Shown one piece after another: positions 48,659 to 60,981 of a stretch of 64,000 bases of DNA. The stretch is from contig CM028905.1 in the NCBI GenBank assembly GCA_016801885.1, forward strand, positions 13,668,706 through 13,732,705, read 5' to 3'. A program made the position numbers and the translations under genes. The stretch is from Toxotes chatareus (taxonomy: Eukaryota > Chordata > Actinopteri > Toxotidae). A model generated the notes under the pieces. It made no database searches, was not told the DNA's origin, and saw only the letters and a list, made by a program, of their open reading frames with translations. Position 1 is the stretch's first letter. Each line of letters begins with the position of its first letter.

Positions 48659-51600
48659 TCACACATATAATGAGGGTGACTTGAACAAAAAAAAGAGCAA
48701 GATGGAAAAGATATCTATATATACAAAAATAAATCATAACATCTGCAGCAGCAAAAAAAAAAAACAAAAACAAAAAACACACTCCCGGAGAAAATATAAA
48801 ATGGATTATACAAGACCATAAAAGTGTGGGTGATTATTGACACATCCCTCACTAATCTCTGTAAAAACAGTTTTTGTCATCCGATAAATTCCACAGTAGA
48901 GGCCTTTCAGCTGACAGAAGCCAGGCTGAATTACATCTGTCAGCTAAATATTCCCTGTTTTGCCAAGAAAATGTTTGCTTTCATCTCTCTGAGCCAAAAC
49001 ATGATAAAGGCCGGCAAGATCATTCAGGTCTGCCTCTGACAAAAGGTTTGACAGCCTCCTCCTTTGTGCCTGAATTATTCTTTGGCTGGAGTCTATCATA
49101 ACACAGTCTATAAAGGCAGGTTACTATTACGGCTGGTGTGTTTACCAATAGCATAAGTTTATACAAAGATCATCATACGCTTTCCATCCTGTGTGTTAAA
49201 TTATTGGCAAACAGTGGAATAATTAAGTTGACCTCAGCGGTGACTCAGCAAACATATGTTTATTCTTTCTTCTTCTTCTTTGTTATTTTCTGTAATCTTT
49301 CCTAAAACCTGTGACATAGTTTGTTTGGAAATCCTGAAGGAATTAGTTTCCCTTTAGTGTAAAACCAGAGTAATGGGATGTCAAAAATACCATTAAAACC
49401 ACATCAGTCACATTGTGGCTCCAAAGGTAATAGTGTTTATTTATCCACCTACCCATTCTGTGGTTGCTGCATACTGGCACGGCCCTGTGAGCGGGGAGTG
49501 TTAAGTTTAGGCGAGTAGGCAACAGGTTTAATAACAGGTCCTGAGTTGGCACTACCACCACCTGCTGTAAATGGCCTCGCCATCTTGTTAATGGTTGTGC
49601 TGGGGGCAAAGGAGTACTTTGGCTGAACAGAAGCTGGAGCAAGCGAGTCCTATGAGGGTGTGGAAGAGGGAGACAATGCAGCACAGTGCACAACATGCAG
49701 TTAGACATTTCTGACACACAGTAAAAGTTCTTCTTTTGCTGTTGCACAATCCCAAGCTATATGTTAAGAAAGCTTCCTGCGCAGCCCAAAAATTTTCTCA
49801 TAGCAAATGATTACTCCGTGCTGCAGGAGCAGCTCTGTCAAAGCCTGCAGGCTTCTCTCTGCACACGGAAGAAGTGCTTAAGAAGTGTGAACACAGCCAT
49901 TTTATTTGTGTTGGCAGTCGGCCAAGGACCGGCCAAAGTAATCTGCTGCTGCCGCCGGTAAAATGAAAATGCTCAAAGTGAGAAATTGTCATATTTGACT
50001 GACATGTCTCGCTAATGAGATTCCTCGCCGAGCATTATGCACAGACTGCAAAAGAACACCTACTCAAATGGAACACTGACTTTGTGTGAGTATTATGTTC
50101 CAGCTGCTTTACTAAAACAGCGTGCAGCACAAAGCAGTTCATGACACCAGTGTGCTAGTCATAACTAATCAGCTGGGCAAGTAGCTCTCAAGAGGTTTGA
50201 CAGTGAAACAAAATGTATCGGTGTTTCTCTGGTATCTGGGATTGTGCAAGGCATTACAAAATAGACTACAAGGAATTTCAAAAGAAGATTCACGACACTC
50301 CGTCCAGAAAACATCTCATTTAGCAACTCACTGATGCTTTGCTAATGCACGGTGCATGGGCTCTGTGAGAGCTTGACAGGTGACTCAGGTGAATCAGGTG
50401 AATTTAAACACAAAGTGACATAACACACTGCTGAGGCCAGTTGTGGACAATGATTAAAGGAAGTTTCAGAGTCAATTAATGTCACTGTAGTCCAGGAGCA
50501 AACCATGCCAAAGCACCCAAGTGTTCGTACAGAGGTGAGCTCAGTGTTTCAGACAAATAATAGCCTTACCTTCTGATCTCCACCCGTTTTGAAAGCTCTG
50601 TGGAAAGAAAAGATGAGGACAGTAATTAAAATATAGTTCATTAAAATCATCTTCAAAAAGTCACATTACAAGCAGAATAGTTACAATTTCCAAACCAAGT
50701 TTTTTTTTAAAAAGTTTATTACAATTTATTATGATTAATACTGAATACTATTCCTGAAATAAAATGATGTTTTGCTAGTATTATGTATTCTATTCAGTAT
50801 AATTTACAATGACAAAATCTATCATAAATAAGTCTGATTACACGGAAACCATTGTCACTCAAGGTAAAATATCAACCTCTTATTTCACAAACACTAATAG
50901 CTGGACTTAAAAGAGTGTCTTCAGTTGTATCTATATTTTTTTTTTAACCAGCTGGGTCTTACTGTTCTAGTTTCGGACATCTTTCCCTTTGGTTAAAAAA
51001 ACATTCTATAAAAAACTTTAATTGCTCAAACAGGCAGTTTCAGGAACTCTGTTTGAGACAGTTTTACGAGCCGTGTTGCAAACAAGCGATCAGACAAATT
51101 TTAAACAAGTCCGCTTCAACCAACTTATCTAAACCACTCATGGGTACCAGAATGGAAGAAACTACACTCAAAATGTCCATTATAATTATCCATTGCATTA
51201 TAAAACTACATGAGCGTGACTCATGGATCGTTGAAAAAAGAAGTAGCCCTGCAAAATATACTGTTGGATGCTGGATGTTTACTAGCAGTCTGGGAATATA
51301 ACATCACCTTTGTTTTCATACCTAAACATGTGGTTTAGATAACTGGGTTAAACTAGACATGCTTACTCAAATTGCTTGTGTTTTAATGCCCCATTTACTC
51401 CACTGTCTCAAGCAAAGTGCCTGTCTGCCCCTATCTCAACAATTAAGCATATCAGCGAGATGGTTCAAGCGATAGAAATGATGGAAGAAAAGAACAAGGC
51501 TGTAAAATGCTTGCAGTTTGCTCTGCAGTGGCACTGTGAACACTCCAAGCCTCACTACTTTTCACACAGTCTTGGACTGTCCGCAGATTCACCCCTCCCC

Positions 51601-54600
51601 AGCTAAGAATACTGCAAGTGGCACAATGTTGTACACTTCTTAACTCTAATCCCAGGATTCACATTATTGCGGTGGCTTTGCTGACTGGAGCAACACAGCA
51701 GATAGTTCATTAAAATGTCTTCACACATTAAACGTGGAGGTGCCGAGCTTTACAGTGCTGGTGGCTCCTAAAGTAAGTGAACATAAACCACTACCATCAC
51801 CTAACCACTGTTTGCATGCTGCACACAGCTGCAACAGGGTTAAGGAACAATGAACCAGCCCTGCAGTCACCTTCATTGTTTCAGAGCACAATCACACACA
51901 AAACAATGGACACTGCTTCCTGCGTCCATGACAAATGAGTATCTGCTCATGTCACTGCCTGGTCAAACACTGACAATGTGGTCAAACCTTAGCGATGTTA
52001 AAAGACAGGATGACAACAGGGCTGAATAAATACAGAAAGAGGAGTGAAGGGAAGGCATACTGACATGTCTGTGCATGTCACATTTCTGGGAAGAGAAATC
52101 CATTTGACATTCACAGTGCTTCAACTCGCCGTAACCCACAATTTGATGAGTCACACTTGAAATCAGGGATAAAAGGAACACGCATGATGGCTGTTCTGTT
52201 GCAGTATTTATTTTGGCCAGCTGAACTGACAATGAACAAACACGGAAATGATTGAACGATGAAGTCACTGCTTCGTGGAATATGTTGATTGGACCGAGTG
52301 TGACCTGGGCTGAAACTGAATATGCACACTGCATGAGATCGTTTCCTGCCTAATTTCATGGGTCGCTCATTTTAGGTGATGCATGCTTGGCTTACAAGCT
52401 GATGTCAGATAAAATACGAAGTTTCTCCACAGAAGAAAAAAACTAAACTCCCATGATACTGTTATCAACATTATACACATCTCCCGACATATTCCAACCA
52501 CAACACTCCAGGCAAGTCGCTGGCAGTGAAACACTGAAATATGGACCTAGTGTGTCCCTGTAGATGCTAGATCATTTTCTTTCTTTCAAGCTCAAAATCT
52601 ATTGCCCATTTCTTTTTGATTCCACTCCTTATAAAAAGGCTCTGGATAAAGCCAAAATCTTCCCTATAAAAGACACGAGATGATCAGTGGTGTTGAACAA
52701 AATGAGGCACTAAACCAAACAATAGGCCATATCTCATCACAGTGCAGCTGTCCTCCTCTCTTGACATAAAAGAAACCATGGACAGTGGCCAAGATACGAA
52801 TAAATAAAACTGACAATAGTTCCTGTCTGAGAAGCGTTTCAGGAAAACAATATTTGCTTGTCTTACAATATAATAACAACAGGACAAGGCCAGATGAAGA
52901 GAGGGTGAAAACGGAGACGAAGAATGTGAAATGTTTACCATGGCTGGACTCCACAAGGAGATGAGAAATAGACGAGGCAAACCACAGAGAGAAGGAGAAG
53001 TATGCCTGCTGTTAAGTAAACTTGTCTATCAAGAATATTACACTACTTCCTGTGTGTTAGAGGTGAAAGAAGAAAACATTCTTTCATTAAATAGTCATAT
53101 GACTTATGTTGCACAGTAACAAAACTCTCTGCCACTAACTTTCTGTTTCCTGAACAGACCCTTTTAGACAGACAGGGGGCACATCTGGCTCATGTATGAC
53201 AGCTGACTAACCCTCATGTATCCCTCTGCATGACGTCAACTCTCTTGATTCTTATCCCCTCACCACAAAGCCAAACAGATTCTCACTGTGTCTTTTCTCA
53301 CTCTTCTCCTTTCCCTTTTCTTCTCACTCTCAAACTCCAACCTATGAGCCTACTGCTCTCTCTCCCTTACACTCCTTTTAAGGCATTTGGTAGGTCGAAG
53401 TATGCCTGACCTCTATCTGCAGGGGGAAAAAAAAGAAAAAAGAAAAATGCGTCTTGTTGGCGTTATGGAATGAAAAAAAAAGGAATTGCAGCTCTTTGCT
53501 GGCAAAGAGACTGATCTTTTAGAATATCTGAATCACTTCCAGTAACTCTTGTCATAATAACCTGCTGCAATATTTAGTAACATTAAACTACATATTACAC
53601 AAAGGATTACAGTCGAAGTTGTAGTTTACAAAGCCGCTGATCCTGCTAAGTTTAACATTCTCTGTAGCTTTCTCCCCCTCCACCCACTTTTACCTCTCTT
53701 CTTATTCATCTTTCCTCTATTTTTCTTTCTCTCTTCTCATCTTTCTCAAGTTATTCTATTCGCACAAAATGGATGAAGTAGCTTAATCTTTGCTCCTATA
53801 GCTGAACACATTATGTCTCAGTATTGAAGTCAATACCAACAATTATCTGTCTTCAACATTGATTTCATGTTAGAGCTGTAGCTAAGGAGTGCTTTGTATT
53901 ATAGAATCACCTGCTATTTATTTTGTCCATGAATCAAGAAATTATTTTATTTATAAAATATCAGAAGGTCAAAGGTCTTCAAATGTCTTGTTTTTAAGCA
54001 TTTTTACTTTAAAAATTACTGAAAAAATTATTCAGTTGTAACTTTGTTGACTTCCTGTCTTCCAGTCTTGTGCTGCAAAAACACCAATAAAGATATTTTA
54101 AAAGGAAAACATGAACTGGTAGACTCAGTGGATTTTGTAGAACAGAGACATCCATGCTGTATAAAAGTGGGGGGAGATAGGTTTATTACGAACAATAATT
54201 CACCGGGTTCTCTAAATCTAAGACCAGTCATTTAAGTTCTGGCTCTGTTTTCAGCTGGAAAGTAATATAAATGACCCGCGGCTGTTCTGTCTCAACAAAC
54301 TAAATGAACAAAGACGATTTGTCAGAACTTAACAGCTGAGAGTCTTGGCAGGCAACAACAAAATAAACTAGATGTGAAAATAGCTGTGTTACAGCTGTGA
54401 TCACAACCTCTACACTTATGAGTTATCACAGAATCAAAATGAGTCCCGTGACGGCAAGAAGGCTCATCTTTATTACTTAGCAACTCAATACCATCTCATT
54501 TTCTGAAGGCTTTAGGCTCTTGGTTGGTTACATTCCATCTTCGAGAGGGAAATCTTTTTCTTATAATTAAGCTCCTGATGAAACATTTTGGCTTGTACTC

Positions 54601-57600
54601 TACAGAGATACTTTATCAGTAAGGAATTTCTGGCAGCAGTTACGTGAGCAGGTATGAGCGCTGCCTGTATGAAGGTCCAGTGTGAATTAAAATAACTTGA
54701 GCAAAGACAGAAAACTAGATTTTCCTGGCTCACACATTACAACAAAATGTTTTAAATAGTTTAAACACACTATAACTGTAATACTCAGCTAGAAAGAATT
54801 CAGAGAGCATGTAGCTTTGCCAATACCAACTCCTCTTGTTACTGATAAAAGTAGAATCTGGATTTGAAATGAAATAAAAATATAATTAATAATAGGAGAT
54901 AGTGATGAATTTTGGAGAGTACCTGACTCCTGAGGAGATTTCATGTGGGTCAGACTCATGACCACCGAGTTATAGCCATTTAAACTTTAAATTTAAAAAC
55001 TGCACCACCTTTAAGCAAAATGCCATGATGTTCTGCAGGATCACTCTCAGTTGACATGTGCACCTGTCTGAGTGTGAATGTGGTTGCAATCGCAGAAAAA
55101 TAATCCAGTTTGTTTGAACCAGGCTCTCCCAGTACCAGTTTGGTGAAGATTCGATGAAAACATGAAAACTGCAGTTTGGAAAAATCTGAAATCTATGTGG
55201 GTGGAATTGGGCAAGAATTCAGTTCAGACTCAGTTCAGGATTGATGAGCAAAAGCATTCAGTGCTTTATAAATGACCATATGGTAGAGCTATCTGTACCA
55301 AAACCTAATTAATTCTTTTCTGGCTCATGGACTAACTCCAAATTCCACTGAAATCTGTTCAGTAGTTTTTGAGATACCCTGCTAACGACAGTTTTAGACA
55401 AAGAGACGAACAGGATCAAAAACATCACCTCCCCGGTAGAAATAATTACTTTCTGACAGCATTTACAAGTGGGGTTGTAACTTATGAGTAAAATTAAAAT
55501 TGAGCCAAGTCCAAATCTACAACTAATTCAAGCCTCGGGGAAGTAAAGTAATGCAATGTGTGTGATGATAACTTAAATGTATTTTGCAACCATCTGTCAT
55601 ACTGGGCCAGAATTCAAGGACATTACGTTATCTCATTTTTCCCAGAGTGAGAATAAAGCAGGATATGTGTTTTGTGGCGATTTATGCTGCTGACTGAGAT
55701 AAAATGGAGGGTGAGTGATCACAGAGCCGTTTGTTGCATCATACACCGCCAGGCGACTTACTTGCTGAGGGTGAGGGTGAGGGAGTCTGTTGCCGCTCTG
55801 ATCTTGTTCTGTGCCTCCACATGGGTCATGTCCTCTGCATTGGCGTCACCGATGGACACCACCCAGTCTCCAACCCCGACACCGGCCTGAGCCGCCTTCC
55901 CACCCGGGGTCAGCTAGAGTGGGGACAAAAGAAAAGACAGGGACAGAAACAAGACAAAAGTTAGAGGAATATGTGAAGAGGTTTTCACAGGAGGTGACAG
56001 TGAATGGTGGAAGAAAACAAAACTTGCGGCTCCAAGTGCAGCTTTACCAACTATAAAAATCACAAATCCAAATCCATAAACATTGTGAACACAACAATCC
56101 TGCGGTATTTCAAGTCATCTTGTATCTTGTTCAGTCAAGGATCAAAACACAGGGTACATTTTTAATGTTAATGTTTGTTTTGTTAACCTAGTCCGCATGT
56201 CTTGCTTCAAAAAGAAAATATTTTCAAAACCAGAGTTAAATAAGGACATTACCAACATTTATCTCATACATATCAGTAGTTCAAAGCAAAATTCAGGAAA
56301 TCTAAACACAAAAAAAAAAGTCTTGTTTGCTTGTCTTTGCTGAACTGTCTGTTAACAACACTTAATAATCAACTCAGGGAGTCTGTGTGTCTGGGTCTGA
56401 CAAGCCAGTCAAGATATTTCACTCAACACTACCAGGAACAGGCATTATGGGTCATCATGATGTCATCAGTCATCAGCCTATGATTTACTGCAGATGTGAC
56501 TTGAGACTGTGAGAGGAACTTCTGAAAGCTGCGGACACGGACCATATGTTACAAATAGTCACATCATTTACTGGAACAACCCATTACTTTCCTCCCCATC
56601 CAGAGAGTCATTGACTAGTTTCACTGACAAAAGCGTGACATCATGCTCTCGGGGTGAAACGCAGACTGCAGACATATTGAGTCAGAGCAAACGAGGCCGG
56701 AGTCTTGTTACAAACACGAACGACTTGCCACAGTCTGTAAAGGTAGCAACGGTTTTCTACATGTACACATGCTACACTGTCTGCCATGTCCTCTAAGCCC
56801 ACTAAAATACACAGTGCAGATGCCAAATCGTGTTTAGTAAAGGCTTAGTCAGCTTTCCCATGCGGCTTAATGAAACTCGAGACTTGTGTCAAATTCTCAG
56901 ATAACTGGAGTACAAAGTGTTCGGCATCAGATAAGGGAGCGAGTGCCAGGATTTCTGGCAAAAAACCTATTAGGATTACTCTCTGATGTCATGGATCCCT
57001 GCAAATGTTAGCTCATCAAAAGCTCAGAGGACTCAGCGGTTTAATCAATAGTTTTCCACCATGTTCAGCTAAGCCATCGCACTTGCCGCTTTGATTCTGC
57101 ACATTAAACATAAACACTTGTGCGAGAGGGGAGGTAATATGCTCTGTAAAATGATGACAGTTCGGGCTGAAAAACTACTCCGCACCCCACAAAGACAACA
57201 AAGTTGGAGCCTGACTTGAATCAAAACATGGCAAAGCTAAAAATAGGAAGAAATGCATTCCTCAGAGGCAATCCAAGCTACACTTATTTTACAGCCAAGT
57301 TCAAACATCACTTTAATTGCCTCTGATTTGCACTCACTGGAAGCAATTAGGGGGGTTAAGAAAGAAATGATTTCTCCAGTTTAGAAAGAACTTCAAAGAG
57401 TTTTAACAGTTTACACTGGGAAAAAAAAACAACTATGACATGGACACATGTGACATATCTTTATAATGGGCACAGCATGTATGAGGACGCTGAGGTTCAC
57501 TACAGAGAGCTGCAGTCCTGCCCCCATTTCTACTACCACACTGACTAGTAAAACTTGAGCACCTCCTCATTTTATGAAAATACAACAATTAGTTTGTTAG

Positions 57601-60600
57601 CTTTAAACAACATGTCCCATTAGTTTTAGCCACAGAAGCGCTGTCAAAGCCTCAAGGGAGCTGTAGTTGTTAAATGCTAATGCAGTAAACAGTCTTTAAT
57701 CTGTTTAAAAATTAAGGGGTAATAGTAATAGATACCCATGCAGCACAGGATATGGACAGAAAAACCCCAGTGTGAGAGGTGTAAACTAACCTTGTAGTGG
57801 GGGAGGTATGTGGAGTCTACACAACTATAATCGAAACAATAAATAGGTGAATATTTTTTTGAAGAATGGTGTGAGGTGGGAGAAAGAGAAAAGAAGAGAA
57901 TATATGAAACCATAAAGACTGAAGGCTGTTTATGTGGGTACCCATGTGTCTGTGTGAGCTGAGTTGCTGACGGACACAGACACCTGGGCTCCTGGCTCAG
58001 GTTCAGAGTGCAGCTGCTCCCTCACTTGAGAAGGCAGCAGTTAAAGTTGCTGCGCTCAGACCTTTGGTTGGTAGGGGGCGGACAGAAACCCTACACCCCC
58101 ACCCCACCAGCAGTTTGTCAATACAACGAAGGACAGTGGAAAACATGTTCTTGAATGCAACATGATGGGACTGTGCCTCACAACAACCAGGGATCAAACA
58201 TGATGGTGCAGCGATGATGTATGACAACATCCTGTAGCAGAGATACCACAAAGATGGCGGTTTGATATGGTCGGCTCCTGTGAAACACGCAACAAACGAG
58301 AAGCGGGCTCATCTCGTCATATGTTAGTTTGTGGAAATATGATTGGAGCTCAGTTCACACCAACAGCATGACGTTTGTACAGCTGAAGGTATTCACAACT
58401 ACGGGATTAGCTTCGCAGCCTGTTTTCAAGGCTTTTTGGCAGAGCACAGTAGAGCTGTTTTGGTGAGCTATCGTATTTCAAAGAATTAGCCAACCTTTCA
58501 AAATGCAGCATCTTGAATTCACTTTTGAAGTGCTTCCCTCGACTGACCCTTCAGGTGAGCCAGGGCCTCGTACTCGCTCTCGGCTGGTTGCTCTTATTTT
58601 TGGTTAAACTAATAATGCACTAAAGTTTATCTACAGCTGTAGATATACTGGCCGTGTAACTCTGCACCAGCTCACTTTTATTCTTTCCATGGCTATTTGG
58701 GGGCCGAGAGACAGGCTGTCCTTACATCACTCACACAGCACAGCTGATGCAAAGCCATAAATATCCCTCTGAGAAATGGAAAACCAAACCTGCAAGTATG
58801 TGGTCGCTCTGTAATGACTGCAGTGGAACACCTAGCACTAACTCACCTTAAAACACTGCTGCACTGATCACAACACAAGACATTCACATCCAACGAGCCA
58901 CAGAAGAAATGCCCCCTGTGGGCAATCTATCAGTAAAGTACTGAATTATTAATCCACCCCTCTAACAAGGCCTCTTTTCCCAGAGTTTGAGTGTGTGTGT
59001 GTGTGTGTGAGTGAGAGAGGGACTGTTTAAGAGTGTACCAGTGATAAAGCTACAGATGGCCTACAAGTCAGACAAAGACACACACAGACAAACACAAACG
59101 CAACACTCGATGACACACCCAGCTGCGGCATTGGAGAGACATTCACAAATCTCCTCACTCACTTATTGACATGACATCATCTGTAATTTCCTCCGAACAT
59201 TTGATTTCAGTGGCGAGGCATGTGTTTGTCGATAGAAACCAGATGGTGCTCAGGAGGCTCAGTTATAGTATCATAATGTTTATGGAATTGCTGTGGCACA
59301 AGATCTGGGGCAGATATATGGAGAAACTCCACAGAGGAGTTGTAGAGCTGCCCCAGACTGTGGTAGACTCAACTGAAACAGCAATTAAACCGTGTTACGA
59401 CGACATCTTGCTTCCTAAATTTAATGTCTTTCCTGTCAAAACAGGATGCTGGGGCAAATATGTGGTGAGAGATATAATTTCACTTAAGAAGAGCTTTGTC
59501 TTCTCAAAAAACAGAAGCAAAAAGTCGGCACAAACACGGCACAACTCCGCTGGCTGCCTCAAGATTTTTAGAGGTCAGCTTTCACAAGAGGAGATGCTCG
59601 TATGACGTGGGCCGACTGGATGCGTGTTTAACCCATGTTTGACCCATTCATGTGAGACGGCTGTCAGAGTATAATCCTTTCACAGACACTCAAGTCAGCT
59701 GCTATAGTTCTATAAAATGCTATTACTACTACAACCACAGAAATACACAGAATTACATTAAACAAGTATCACTTAAAGTTAATGTTGAGTCTTTCTGGTC
59801 TAGTTAACGACTTGGTTAAAGGGACACTTGTGTAACACTGACAATGTTACACATGAGTATCTGTTTACTAGTCATGGTTGGTCGAACTCATTCTAAGAAA
59901 ACATTTGTACAATGTCTTCTGTGACTTTGGAGGAGCTCTATGAAGTGTGAGAAAACAACCCCAATAATGTCCTCAGGGTTATTCTCAGCTAAGGTTTGGA
60001 AACTGCAAATTTATAACAATAAATGTGCATTACAAGCTGGAGGTGTGGAATTTAAAAGGCGGAGGGAGGAGGGAACATGTAGCGAAAGGCGCCAAGTTAT
60101 GAGAAATGTAGGTTCCAGTGTTTTAGAGCTTGACTCTTAATAGGGACTAAAAGTGAGGTTATCTCAGCATCTGCTGCTTCAGTTTTGACCATTCCTTTTT
60201 TCTTTTTTCTCTTGCAAACCCTGCAACTTTATGGAAGGACAATGCTAAATTGCTGGAGTACAACTATTTAGTACCATTTAGATGCCAGTAATAATAAACG
60301 TCCAGTCCTAATTGAAATGTCTGTTCACTAAAGCAAAGCAGCTGCCAACCTATGTTCAAACAAGGTAGAGATGGGATTTATGATGCAAAGTCTGTTGGCA
60401 TGCATGACTGTGGCCTGTATCACTGTGCCAGTTTGATATGGGTATAATAAAGTTGAACAGAGAAATGTACCGTTTTTCTATAGTTTCCTGAATGTGATTG
60501 TGAAATGTCTACTAAAACTAAAATGACAAAAAAAACTCAGTTGATTCCCAAGGATTGGGATATTGAGACTAAAAATTGTCAAATAAAAGTTATTAATATA

Positions 60601-60938
60601 TTTTTTCAGTTGATAAATGGGTGTATCCATGTTATGCTAGGTCAAAAAGTTATTTTTCCTTTCACAGTGACTTAACAGTTTGTCTTGGCATGCTCTCCGT
60701 TCCTCTGATCTCACTGGAAAAATATTCCAGAGGGACTGGGGGAGTCCATCATGGGGATGAGAGAAGTGAGTGTGGAAGACATATTAGACACAGAAAGGAG
60801 ACAAGAGGATTGTCTGTTGGCAGCGACAGGGTGGATGCATGAAAAATGTCAGGAATGCTGAGAAAGCATAGCTTTCCAGGCTCGCAGACAGAGGAGGAAG
60901 GAAACATGAGCATTCATAGGCCATGGAAACCCATTTAC

Positions 60939-60981
<43 letters not shown>

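Noticed and set aside
59171..59605. 144-codon plus-strand open frame inside the first coding intron of pdlim7
   Set aside because: It is the longest open frame in the intron but has no recognisable domain, no splice or poly(A) context, and mixed composition consistent with chance or an old repeat.
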